Positions 11,460-20,147 of a stretch of 64,000 nt of DNA are shown here, piece after piece; positions within the stretch are counted from its first letter, which is position 1; each line of letters starts with the position of its first letter. A program made the position numbers and the translations under genes. The DNA is from an uncultured Kushneria sp. (GTDB taxonomy: Bacteria > Pseudomonadota > Gammaproteobacteria > Pseudomonadales > Halomonadaceae), in contig NZ_CANMFC010000004.1 in assembly GCF_947497025.1 (NCBI RefSeq), positions 1 through 64,000 of the forward strand, given 5' to 3'. The notes beneath the pieces are model-generated. The model searched no databases, was not told the origin of the DNA, and was given only the letters and a program-made list of their open reading frames with translations.

Positions 11460-12720
11460 TCAGCCGATCAGCCAGTGCATCGGCACGGTAATGATCTGGG
11501 GTATGAGCACGAACAGCGCCAGCAGTGCGATATACACCAGAACAAAGGGATAGACGCCGCGTACGGCCTCACTCATTGTCGTTTTACTGATGCCGCAGAC
11601 CACGTTGAGCACCGTGCCCACCGGCGGGGTGATCAGGCCGATACAGCAGTTGATGACAAACATCAGGCCAAAGTAGATCGGATCGATCCCCGCCTCGCGT
11701 ACCAGTGGCATGAACAGCGGCACCAGAATCAGGATCGCCGGGGCCAGATCCATCACCATGCCCACCAGCAGCACCACCACCATGATGGCCGCCATCAAAA
11801 GCCTCGGGTTGTCGACCAGCGGGCCCAGCAATTCGGCCAGCTGCTGCGGCAGCTGCGCGATGGTAATCACCCAGGAGGCCACCATCGCCGCGCCGACCAG
11901 AAACATCACCAGCGCCGTCGAGCGGCCGGCGCTTTTCAGCACCTGTGCCAGCCTGGCCAGACTCATCTCGCGATAGATCACGGTCGACACGAAAATGGCG
12001 TAGACCGCGGCTACTACGGCAGCTTCCGTCGGCGTAAAGACCCCAAGGCGGATACCGACAGCGCCCAGACGCTCTCCTTCAGCGCCTTGAGGCGCTCGGC
12101 CCGGCTCGCCTTCGGCTGAGGCTCAAGATCGGATTTGCGCATCATGAACCGCCAGGTGGTCATCAGCGCCAGCCCCATCAAAAGCCCGGGCACGATGCCG
12201 CCTATAAAGAGCTTGGCAATCGAGATATTGCCCGCCACGCCCAGGATGATCAGCGGCAGCGACGGGAGAATGACCGGCGCGATAATGCCGCCGGCCGCCA
12301 GCAGGCCCACCGAACGAAAGGCCGGATAACCGCTTTTGCGCATCATCGGGTAGAGGGTGCTGACCAGCGCCGCGGCATCTGCCACGGCCGAGCCTGAAAG
12401 CCCGGCCAGCAACAGCGAGGTCAGAATCGCCACATACCCCAGTCCGCCGCGCCAGTGGCCCACCAGCGTCATCGCGCCAGTTTCACGATACGATCGGACA
12501 GCCCGCCAACCGCCATCACCTCGCCGGCGATCATGAAAAAGGGAATCGCCAGCAGCGCGAAGTTGTCCACGCCGTTGATCATTGACTGCGACAGGATGTC
12601 GGCGCTGAACATACCCAGATTGAGCATCAGCGCGCCCGCCGCCAACAGCAGCGCAAAGGCCACCGGCAGGCGCAGCAGGATCGCCCCGATCAGTACGCCC
12701 AGAAACAGTGCCAGCGTCAT
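11460..12720 (-). pseudogene. TRAP transporter large permease (DctM family), frameshifted twice
   Basis: The sequence of a normal ~425-aa DctM protein is spread over three frames. Frame 1 (12720 to about 12472) begins MTLALFLGVLIGAILLRLP and runs to GLSDRIVKLAR, where it meets a TGA. The continuation LVGHWRGGLGYVAILTS is in another frame, consistent with loss of one base. Frame 2 runs to KESVWALS near 12060. The next family segment, GVFTPTEAAVVAAVYAIF, is in a third frame, and roughly seven residues normally found before it (a PVIILGG-like stretch) are missing. That points to a deletion of about 20 bp. The start overlaps dctQ by 4 bp. Either a true pseudogene or local sequence error; the missing residues favour real decay. 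Confidence 0.8.
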
Positions 12721-13259
12721 GAGCGGTGCTCCCGGTTGGATGAAGACACTGCATCATCGACGGCCAGCGAATGGCCGTCACCGCCCTGTTCACCCGGCGC
12801 CCGCCCGGGGCCCGGTCGCAACAGCCCGATCAGTGAGGTGATGCTCATCAGCGTGCCGGCCACGACACCTGCCAGATAGAAAAGTCCGGTGGGCAGCCCG
12901 GTCAGCGGCGAGATGTTGTGCCAGTTGGCCACTGTCTGCTTCCAGCAGCCCATCACCAGCATGATCGAGACGCCCAGAATCACGATCCACAAGAGGCGGG
13001 CAATGATGGAGCGCACCATGGACGGCAGGCGATCAAAGAACTCCGCCACCGCCAGATGCTCGCCATCCTTGAGACACAATGAAGCCCCCAGCATCACGAC
13101 CCACACAAACCCGAGTCGCGAAAGCTCGATCCCGGAGCGCAGCCCGGAAGAGAAGCCGTAACGCAGCACCACGTTGAAAAACACCAGCACCATCATGGCG
13201 GTCATCAAAGCCACGATCAGCCACTCGATGCTGCGCCACACCCCGCGAAATATGGTCAT
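12717..13259 (-). CDS. TRAP transporter small permease (DctQ family)
   Basis: A 180-aa four-helix membrane protein of the DctQ type. Hydrophobic segments are at about residues 12-32, 48-66, 88-106 and 128-148, with the family feature FFNVVLRYGF after the first helix. It pairs with DctM in the inner membrane. The stop codon overlaps the dctM start in an ATGA junction. The C-terminus carries an unusual 30-residue hydrophilic extension after GLLRPG. The gene is intact, although its partner dctM is broken. Confidence 0.88.
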   Translation of the reverse strand: MTIFRGVWRSIEWLIVALMTAMMVLVFFNVVLRYGFSSGLRSGIELSRLGFVWVVMLGASLCLKDGEHLAVAEFFDRLPSMVRSIIARLLWIVILGVSIMLVMGCWKQTVANWHNISPLTGLPTGLFYLAGVVAGTLMSITSLIGLLRPGPGRAPGEQGGDGHSLAVDDAVSSSNREHRS

Positions 13260-13372
13260 TGTTCCCTCCCACTGACGCCGCTCGAGCCGCCGTTCCCGTT
13301 ATCTTCTGTGTAACCCCCTGTGCCTGCTTCTTTCCTGCTCTTTTCCTGCCTGTAACTGCCGGTCGTGCCTGG

Positions 13373-14278
13373 TTAGTCGTGCTGATCGCGGTCGGGCTCA
13401 TGATCAAGCTCGGCGATATAACGCTGGGTCACGGTCAGATCCAGCTCACCCAGCCCGCGCGCGCCCAGATCTTTATAAAGGGTTAAAAGGGTCGAGAGCT
13501 GCGGGGTCACCACCTGCTGCTGCGTGGCCTCATCGCGCGCAAACCCGAGATCCTTGATCATGTAGCGGGCAATGCCGGAGGGCGTGTAATCCTTGTCGAT
13601 CAGACGCTGCCTGCGCGATTCCAGAAAGCGCCCGCCGGCATAGCCGCCGCCCAGACAGTCCAGCAGCTTCTCGACATCCAGACCCGCGCGCTCAGCGATC
13701 ACCGTGGCCTCGGACAGGGCCACCATGGTGGCAGCCACCACCATCTGATTGCAGGCCTTGGCCACTTCACCGGCCCCCAGCGGCCCCAGCAGAACGGGTG
13801 TCCCCATGGTCTCCAGTACCGGGCGCGCCCGCTCAAGATCGTCATGTCCGCCGCCCACCATGATGGACAGCCGGCCGTCCTCGGCACCATCCGTGCCGCC
13901 GGACAACGGTGCATCCAGCACCCGAATCTGCCCCTCACTTTGCTCATCAAGGCGACGGGCCAGCGCGCGCACCCCCTCAGGCGATGAGGTTGAGCAGATC
14001 ACCAGCACCAGTGGCCCGGAAAGCCCCGCCAACAGGCCATCATCGCCGTCGATCAGCGCCTCGAGCTGGGGCAGATCCGGCAGCACCGTGATGAGCACAT
14101 CGCTTTGCGCCGCAACCGCTTTTGGCGTATCACAGCGCTCAGCGCCGGCCTCGAGCGCCGGCGCCAGCTTCTCGGGTGAGCGACCAAACACGCTGACCCG
14201 GCTGGCCACTTTGGCCGCCAGCAGGTTGCGTGCCATTGGCATGCCCATGCTGCCCAGTCCGATCATGCCAACACGCAT
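13373..14278 (-). CDS. 3-hydroxyisobutyrate dehydrogenase-like beta-hydroxyacid dehydrogenase
   Basis: NAD(P)-dependent beta-hydroxyacid dehydrogenase of 301 aa. The N-terminal nucleotide-binding motif is GMIGLGSMGMPMARNL, the substrate loop is DAPLSGGTDGAEDG, and the catalytic Lys lies in GEVAKACNQMVV. The family includes 3-hydroxyisobutyrate dehydrogenase and tartronate semialdehyde reductase, which cannot be separated here. The ATG at 14276-14278 starts right at the Rossmann strand; an in-frame ATG at 14306-14308 with a purine-rich GGGGGAAAGG upstream is an alternative. It sits between iclR and dctQ on the same strand. Confidence 0.87.
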   Translation of the reverse strand: MRVGMIGLGSMGMPMARNLLAAKVASRVSVFGRSPEKLAPALEAGAERCDTPKAVAAQSDVLITVLPDLPQLEALIDGDDGLLAGLSGPLVLVICSTSSPEGVRALARRLDEQSEGQIRVLDAPLSGGTDGAEDGRLSIMVGGGHDDLERARPVLETMGTPVLLGPLGAGEVAKACNQMVVAATMVALSEATVIAERAGLDVEKLLDCLGGGYAGGRFLESRRQRLIDKDYTPSGIARYMIKDLGFARDEATQQQVVTPQLSTLLTLYKDLGARGLGELDLTVTQRYIAELDHEPDRDQHD

Positions 14279-14347
14279 GGTCGATCCCGTATCATCACCC
14301 TTTCGCATGCCCTTTCCCCCTTTTAAAGTGGCGATCACCGCCAATCG

Positions 14348-15127
14348 TCAGGCACCGGCGTTGGCACTACTCTTGCCCAGATTCATTGGATTGGCGATAT
14401 GGTCGGCCATAGCAGATAGCGCCTCGATGGCCTGTTGTTCGATATGGACGTTGCAGTACACCTCCAGCAGTGAGGCACCGACGGCATAGGCCTGTTCACC
14501 GCTGTACTGGGGGGCCACCGCAACCGCCAGTCCCCGAATACCTGGAAACACCTCTCCCTTGTCCAGCGCAAAACCGCGCGAACGCACAACACGAATCTTG
14601 TCGATCAGTGCCTCAAGATCGGTCGTCGAATCGTCCGTCCAGCTCGGGCGTGTGGCCGGGTTTTCAAAGCGCTGTCGCAGCTCGTCGTCCTCCAGCTGGG
14701 CCAGCAGCGCATTGCCTACCGCCGTGATCGAGGCCGGGAAGCGGCTGCCGATGCTGGCGGTCATGCGCAGCGGCAAGCGCCCGGCGTGGGCGGCGAGATA
14801 GAGCACGTCCGTGCCGTCAAGCACCGCCAGCTGACAGATTTCATCGTGGAGAAAGGCGAGATCGCTGCAGGCCTGATAGAACGCCTGAACCGGGTCCACC
14901 GTGCGCAGATACGCGCCCCCCAGCTCGACCAGCCGACGGCCCAGCCGATAGCCGCCCTCGCTGCGCTGGACCATGCCTTCGGCTTCCAGCGCCAGACAGA
15001 CGTTGTGCAGCGATGAACGCGCCACGCCCAGCTGGCGCGCCATTTCGCTCACCCCCAGCGTTGCGCCGCCGGCCGCTTCAAGCACGGCCAGCACGCGCAG
15101 CGCACGGCTAACCGCCGGGGCACTCAT
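14348..15127 (-). CDS. IclR-family transcriptional regulator
   Basis: The 259-aa product has an N-terminal IclR winged helix (residues 1-65, VSEMARQLGVARSSLHNVCLALEAEGMV). The C-terminal effector-binding domain shows ITAVGNALLAQL and FALDKGEVFPGIRGLAVAV. IclR proteins usually control the catabolic genes next to them. The ATG overlaps the stop codon of the upstream hydroxyacid dehydrogenase by one base. It is intact in the middle of a locus with several broken genes. The inverted repeats at 16203-16237 are its most plausible operator. Confidence 0.92.
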   Translation of the reverse strand: MSAPAVSRALRVLAVLEAAGGATLGVSEMARQLGVARSSLHNVCLALEAEGMVQRSEGGYRLGRRLVELGGAYLRTVDPVQAFYQACSDLAFLHDEICQLAVLDGTDVLYLAAHAGRLPLRMTASIGSRFPASITAVGNALLAQLEDDELRQRFENPATRPSWTDDSTTDLEALIDKIRVVRSRGFALDKGEVFPGIRGLAVAVAPQYSGEQAYAVGASLLEVYCNVHIEQQAIEALSAMADHIANPMNLGKSSANAGA

Positions 15128-16179
15128 CAGTAGAACTCGACCGTATCAACACGGTTTCTCAGCGCCTCGCCGTTGAGATAGCGCCGCGCGTTATCGGCGA
15201 AAAACTCGGCAATCAGACGATCCTCGGCGTCACTGAGGGCAGCGGTATGCGGGGTCAGCAGCACATTGGGCATGTCCCACAGTGGAGAGGCGTTATCCAG
15301 CGGCTCCGAGGCCGTCACATCCAGCACCGCCAGCCCGACATGCTCACGCTGCAGGGCCTCGATCAGCGCGGGTTCATCAATGACCGTGCCGCGGCCGACA
15401 TTGACGATGGTGACGCCGGGCTTCATCTCGGCCAGCAGCTCGGCATCAATCCACCCTTCGGTGGCATCGGTGCCCGGCAGCGCAATCACGATGGCATCGG
15501 CACGCCGCACAGCGTCACGCAGCTGCGAAGGTGCAATGATTTCATCCACATGGGGCACCATGCGCTGCTGGCGGGAGACCCCGAGCACATGCATGTCCAG
15601 CAGGGACAGACGGCGCGCCACTTCACGTCCGATGCCCCCCAGCCCCAGAATCAGCACCGTTTGCTCGCTGATCTGGCCCATCATCCAGCGATCGCCCCAG
15701 TGGTGATCACGCTGGCCATGATGCGCGGCAGCTGCTTGACGCCCGCCAGCACGCCGAACACGGCGTATTCCGCCAGCGGCCCGCCATGTACGCCGGCCGA
15801 GGTGGTAAACATCACCCGCTCCAGCGCCTCGGAAGAGAGTCCTGCCGCCTTGACCTGCCCGCCGCCCGCCGCCGGCCGCCATGACATGCACCCAGCGAAG
15901 TTCTGGATTGGCCTCGACCACCTTCGCCAGCCGTTGCGGGTCGACATCCGGAATGCCGTAGAGCACCTCCGCTTCATTTAACAGCGCATCAAACTGTGCT
16001 TCCTGCTCGGGGGTGCGCCTGAAGTCCGGGTCACCGGCAAAATCGGCCGGATGGCGCATGGGCGGCAGCAGCGATTGATCCCGCAGCAGCTCGATCTCGG
16101 GCACCATGGATTCAATCCGTACTCACAGCGCCTCGCTCAGGGGGGTGGCCACCGCCACTTTCAGCTTCTTTTGCGTCAT
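15127..16179 (-). pseudogene. D-isomer 2-hydroxyacid dehydrogenase, nonsense codon and two frameshifts
   Basis: NAD-dependent D-2-hydroxyacid dehydrogenase remnant. The natural start is the ATG at 16177-16179 (GGAGCG upstream), giving MTQKKLKVAVATPLSEAL. The next codon is an in-frame TGA at 16123-16125 where relatives have Cys, and the frame continues VRIES. Near 15870, in a GC-rich GGC/GCG tract, the frame shifts so that GQVKAAGLS and LAEYAVFGVLAGVKQLPRIMAS read in another frame until about 15710, where it shifts back. The rest is normal: LGLGGIGREVARRL, the GRGTVIDEPAL active-site block, and TPHTAAL. Three lesions in one gene argue for loss of function or locally poor sequence. Confidence 0.82.
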
Positions 16180-16202
16180 GGCGCGCTCCGATATCGATCG
16201 CC

Positions 16203-16237
16203 GTACAGTGGATTGAACGTTGTTCAGTGGACTGTAC
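16203..16237. promoter_or_regulatory. nested inverted repeats, possible IclR operator
   Basis: Outer repeat GTACAGT (16203-16209) / ACTGTAC (16231-16237) encloses TGAAC-GTT-GTTCA (16214-16226). The same stretch can be read as a direct repeat of CAGTGGA(T/C)TG(A/T)AC with 19-bp spacing. It lies 24 bp upstream of the hydroxyacid dehydrogenase start. Confidence 0.45.
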
Positions 16238-16340
16238 AGCGCGCCATGACGGCAGGAAGCGCGGCTTTGGTCGATATCGTGACCAAAGTACAATGCTCAG
16301 GGCCGTAAAACGCAGCAATTGATATCAGAAAAAGCGCATG

Positions 16341-17259
16341 TCAGGCAGAAGGGATATCACAAGTGTTGCGACTCTGCTCCAGCGCGCGGACCAGTACCAG
16401 CAGGGTGTGATTGACGGGGGTGTCGATGCCATGGGCCTGCCCCTGGCGAACGATAAAGCCATTGAGATGCTCGATTTCACTGGGGCGCGCGCGGGCCAGA
16501 TCCTGCGCTGTTGAAGAGCGCTGCCCCGCCATGCTCTCGGCGATGGCCAGCACGGCGCCGGGGAGGTCACCAGGCAGTGTCACCTCACAAACCTGTGCCA
16601 CGGCCTGACACTCTGCAACAACCGCGAGCACCATCTCCCATACACCGTCGATGGCCCTCAGCGCGCCATAGGGTTGTTGCGCAATGGCCGATACCGCATT
16701 CCAGGCGCAGTTGATCACAAGCTTCGCCCATAGCATGCCGATCACGTTGTCCGAGACCTTCGCCGGAATACCGGCGTCATGAAACAGCCGCGCCAGTGTC
16801 TCGCTCATGGGGGATGCCCCCAGCGCCAGCTCGCCGCGACCGTGATGGCGCACGTGGCCCGGCCCCGCCATGGCTACCGCGGCATAAACCACCACCGGGA
16901 TCACCTCACGGCCCAAAGTCGCGGCAAGCCGTGAAGCATTATCCACCCCATTTTGCAGACTCATGACGACCGCGGCATCAGACAGCACCGGGGCCATCGC
17001 TGCACCGGCGGTTTCGGTATCCGTGGATTTGACGCAAAAAAGCACCAGCTCGGCGTCCTTCAATGCATGCACTCACGCTGGTGCTGGCCGTGACCTCAAA
17101 CGTTTCGCGCCCTGACGCCGTCTCCAGCATCAGACCCTTATGGTGAATCGCCTCGACGTGCGCCGCGCGGCCGATCAGCGTGACCGCATGGCCGGCGCGT
17201 GCCAGCAGCGCCCCGTAATAGCTGCCGATCGCGCCGGCGCCCATGATCGCAATCTGCAT
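16341..17259 (-). pseudogene. ketopantoate reductase (PanE/ApbA)-like protein, frameshifted
   Basis: ApbA/PanE-family 2-oxoacid reductase split by one frameshift near 17070. The 5' part starts at ATG 17257-17259 (AGAGGAAAG upstream) with the dinucleotide motif MGAGAIGSYYGALLARAG and runs to ETFEVTASTS. The 3' part, in another frame, continues LKDAELVLFCVKSTDTE, SLQNGVDN, and the C-terminal domain with MLWAKLVINCAWNAVSAI, to the stop at 16341. Joined, they give a complete ~305-aa protein, so only a single-base indel separates it from an intact gene. It is upstream of the damaged hydroxyacid dehydrogenase. Confidence 0.8.
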
Positions 17260-17425
17260 GCTCTTTCCTCTTATCAGTGGTGGCATCATGAGACATCCTG
17301 CCTCACTGTCACACCCGGTCGCGAGCGCTATTGTGTAGGATACAGGCACGCTCCTCTGCTGCCGCGCACGGCGCCGAGACGCTCAAAACAGACGCTCAAT
17401 ACAGATTTTTAAAAAGGGGCATGGC

Positions 17426-17923
17426 ATGAAGTCACTTACCCAACGTCAACAGTACATGGGACTTGCCGGCTGGCTATTGCTGGCCTTTATCGCCGCTGCC
17501 ATTGGCGCCGTCGCCTCCGTCAATGCCGCTTCGTTCTACCAACAGCTTCAGCAGCCTTCGTGGGCGCCGCCGGCCGGCATCTTCGGTCCGGTATGGACCA
17601 CGCTCTATACCCTGATGGGCATCGCCGCCTGGCTCGTCTGGCGGGAAAAGCCGACGCAGAATGTCCGCCCACCACTGACACTGTTTGTCGTGCAGCTGGC
17701 CCTCAATGCGCTGTGGAGCTGGCTCTACTTTGTCTGGCATCTGGGGGCAGTCGCCTTTGCCGGCACGGTCGTTCTCTGGCTGTTGATTCTCGCCACGCTG
17801 ATCGCCTTCTGGCGCATCAAGCCACTGGCCGGCGCCCTGCTGGTGCCCTATCTGGCATGGGTGACGCTGGCCACGGCGCTCACCTGGAGCACCTGGCATC
17901 TCAACCCGCAGATACTGGGCTGA
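17426..17923 (+). CDS. tspO: TspO/MBR family tryptophan-rich sensory protein
   Basis: A 165-aa five-helix membrane protein. Family marks are the W-x-P-P segment PSWAPPAGIFGPVWTTLYTLMG (about residues 44-65), LNALWSWLYF and the C-terminal LVPYLAWVTLATALTW. TspO proteins bind porphyrins and related ligands and are linked to tetrapyrrole or stress responses; the role in non-photosynthetic bacteria is not settled. The gene is monocistronic and ends at a strong hairpin shared with the convergent gene. Confidence 0.94.
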   Translation: MKSLTQRQQYMGLAGWLLLAFIAAAIGAVASVNAASFYQQLQQPSWAPPAGIFGPVWTTLYTLMGIAAWLVWREKPTQNVRPPLTLFVVQLALNALWSWLYFVWHLGAVAFAGTVVLWLLILATLIAFWRIKPLAGALLVPYLAWVTLATALTWSTWHLNPQILG

Positions 17924-17960
17924 TCACGCTTCCTGTCGATTGCCTCAAGACCCGTGCATT

Positions 17961-17996
17961 AAAAAAGCCCGCCACTCGACATGAGTGGCGGGCTTT
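17961..17996. terminator. terminator between tspO and the PRISE-type reductase
   Basis: 14-bp stem AAAGCCCGCCACTC / GAGTGGCGGGCTTT with a 5-nt loop. It is followed by a T-run on the minus strand and a shorter one on the plus strand, so it can serve both convergent genes. Confidence 0.88.
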
Positions 17997-18031
17997 GAGG
18001 TGCACAGGCTCAAGTGCACAACGGTGCCTGC

Positions 18032-19090
18032 TTACGGAATGACCTTCTCTGCCCGCAGGCGAGTAAAGAGGTCAAAAAAGGCAGCGCGAGTCTCGCGAAA
18101 TTCGTCGAAGCCGAAGTCGCGGCATTTGACGATGTCGTTGACACATTCCTGCTCGCGGCCGAGGTCGGCATCGGTGTGCCACCAGGAGGCGAGCTTCGTG
18201 ACGTCTGATTCGACCAGCTCGTGCTGCTCGGCAATCTTCTGCCATTCGCCTTCGATACTGGCCATCTGCTCATCCAGCGGCTGGGGCGTTTCCGGGCAGT
18301 CGGCCACTTCAAGGCCGAAAAACTCGCCAATTTCCTGCCACATGCGGCGCCAGCGGAAGGTGTCACCGTTGACCGTGTTGAACGCCTGATTGTGGGCGCC
18401 CGGTGTCAGTGCCGCCCAGGCCATCTGGCGCGCCAGCAGCAGTGCATCGGTCATGTCGGTCAGCGCGTTCCACTGGAACTGCGAGCCCGGGAAGACAAAC
18501 GGCCGGCCGGTGGCCTTGCAGATGGAGGCGTAGACGGCAAGCGTCGTGCCCATGTTCATGGCGTTGCCACGAGCGTGGCCGATGACGGTGTGCGGGCGGT
18601 GCACATTCCAGGCAAAGCCATACCTGCCGGCGGCTTCGATCAGGATATCTTCCAGCGTGTAATAGAAGTTCTCGCCCGGCACACGCGGGGCGGATTCGCG
18701 AAACGGCGTTTCCACCTGACCGCTGCCGTAGCTTTCAAAAGAGCCCAGATACTGCTTGGTGCCGGTCACCAGCGCGCCATGCACCAGTGTCTCGGGATCC
18801 AGCGCGGCGAACAGGTTGTTCATCATGGCGCCGTTGGCTTCAACGTTTTCCTGTTCGGTATCGCGCTTCGTCCATGTGCAATAAAACACATGGCTGATGG
18901 GCAGGCCCTTGAGCGCCTGCGCGGTCGCATCAGCATCCAGCAGGTTGGCTGACACCGGAATCACGCCCTGCTGTTCGGTGGGTTGACGCGACAGACCATA
19001 AACGGTCCAGCCGCTGGCGACCAGATATGAGGCCAGATTGCCGCCGGTGATGCCGGTGGCGCCGACGACCAGTGCTACACCTGTCTGCAT
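18032..19090 (-). CDS. PRISE-like SDR reductase (NAD(P)-dependent)
   Basis: Short-chain dehydrogenase of 352 aa resembling the progesterone-5-beta-reductase/iridoid-synthase-like (PRISE) group. It shows the Rossmann motif VGATGITGGNLA near the N-terminus, TGTKQYLG with the conserved Lys, and NFYYTLEDIL. That last motif replaces the usual YxxxK of SDRs and is diagnostic of the group. Such enzymes reduce activated C=C bonds of enones; the bacterial substrate is unknown. The ATG at 19088-19090 follows GGGAG. It is divergent from a LysR regulator, a usual arrangement for a controlled enzyme gene. Confidence 0.85.
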   Translation of the reverse strand: MQTGVALVVGATGITGGNLASYLVASGWTVYGLSRQPTEQQGVIPVSANLLDADATAQALKGLPISHVFYCTWTKRDTEQENVEANGAMMNNLFAALDPETLVHGALVTGTKQYLGSFESYGSGQVETPFRESAPRVPGENFYYTLEDILIEAAGRYGFAWNVHRPHTVIGHARGNAMNMGTTLAVYASICKATGRPFVFPGSQFQWNALTDMTDALLLARQMAWAALTPGAHNQAFNTVNGDTFRWRRMWQEIGEFFGLEVADCPETPQPLDEQMASIEGEWQKIAEQHELVESDVTKLASWWHTDADLGREQECVNDIVKCRDFGFDEFRETRAAFFDLFTRLRAEKVIP

Positions 19091-19191
19091 GAGGAAACTC
19101 CCTTTCGATTCAATGATGGCGTGAAGTATGGCGCTTGCGCCGTGTTGCCGAAATCGAACATTATGCAAATGATTATTGCATCAGGTGCAAC

Positions 19192-20142
19192 ATGATGGAT
19201 CTCAATGCGTTACGCACGTTCGAGCGGGTCGCCGCCACCGGCAGTTTTACAGCGGCCGCGCGGCATTTTCATATGGCGGTCTCTTCCGTGTCGCGCCAGG
19301 TCGGGGCACTGGAGAAAAGCCTCGGCATTCGCCTGCTCTATCGCCATACCCGGGCAGTCACGCTAACCGAGGCAGGCCAGCAGTACTACGAGCAGATTCG
19401 CGGCACGCTCGAGCAGCTCGATCAGGCCACCGAGGCGCTTAAAAGCCCCCCGCGAGCCCCGTCAGGGACACTCCACATCAATAGCCCCGTCGCCTTCGGC
19501 CGCCATCAGGTGGTGCCACTTTTGCGCGGGTTTCAGACGCGCTATCCGGACGTACGTGCCGAGCTTTTGCTCACCGATGCACTGACCGATCCGGTGCGTG
19601 AAGGCAGCGACATTACCTTTCGTGTCGGGCAGCTGGCCGATTCGTCACTGATCGCCCGGCCGCTGGCGCCGATGCACTATGTCGTGGCCGCCGCACCCGC
19701 CTATCTGCTTGAGCACGGCACTCCAAAAACACCGGAGGCGCTCAAGGACCATGACTGCCTGCTCTATCAGGGCCAGATGGGCCGCCAGCGCTGGTACTTT
19801 GAACACCCGGAATCACGCGAACCCGTGGCTTATGAACTCACCGGCAGCCTCTACAGCAACGACGCCGACAGCCTGCTGCAGGCCGCCATCCTGGGCCAGG
19901 GCATCGTGCTCTTTCCGACCTGGCTGATGAATGAGTCGCTGGCATCAAAACAGCTGGTACGCCTGCTGAGCACCTGGCGCTGTGAAGTGGTCCCCGAGCG
20001 GCGCATGATTCATGTACTGACCACCGATGGCCGGCTGCGCACGCCCAAGGTGGCCGCGTTCATGAACTACCTTCAGGAAACGATTGGCGATACGCCACCG
20101 TGGGATGACAGGCAGCATTTTGAGACGCCGCCATTGTCGTAG
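19192..20142 (+). CDS. LysR-family transcriptional regulator
   Basis: The 316-aa product has an N-terminal LysR helix-turn-helix (DLNALRTFERVAATGSFTAAA to LGIRLLYRHTRAVTLTEAG). The effector-binding domain belongs to the CrgA-like group (GTLHINSPVAFGRHQVVPLL). The tandem ATGATG at 19192 has AGGTG upstream and gives the family N-terminus. It is divergent from the PRISE-like reductase across about 100 bp, which it probably controls. The ligand is unknown. Confidence 0.92.
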   Translation: MMDLNALRTFERVAATGSFTAAARHFHMAVSSVSRQVGALEKSLGIRLLYRHTRAVTLTEAGQQYYEQIRGTLEQLDQATEALKSPPRAPSGTLHINSPVAFGRHQVVPLLRGFQTRYPDVRAELLLTDALTDPVREGSDITFRVGQLADSSLIARPLAPMHYVVAAAPAYLLEHGTPKTPEALKDHDCLLYQGQMGRQRWYFEHPESREPVAYELTGSLYSNDADSLLQAAILGQGIVLFPTWLMNESLASKQLVRLLSTWRCEVVPERRMIHVLTTDGRLRTPKVAAFMNYLQETIGDTPPWDDRQHFETPPLS

Positions 20143-20147
20143 CGGCG

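Noticed and set aside
11460-12720. Programmed frameshift in dctM
   Set aside because: Two separate frame changes and missing conserved residues at the second one; no slippery sequence with a stimulatory structure was recognised. DctM genes are not known to use recoding.
15127-16107. Intact 326-aa hydroxyacid dehydrogenase read in a single frame
   Set aside because: The single frame is open but residues about 80-140 are nonsense (runs of Gly, Arg and His), while the family sequence for that part is in another frame.
16123-16125. Selenocysteine at the TGA of the hydroxyacid dehydrogenase
   Set aside because: The family does not use selenocysteine at this N-terminal position, no SECIS-like hairpin was recognised after the codon, and the gene has further frame lesions.
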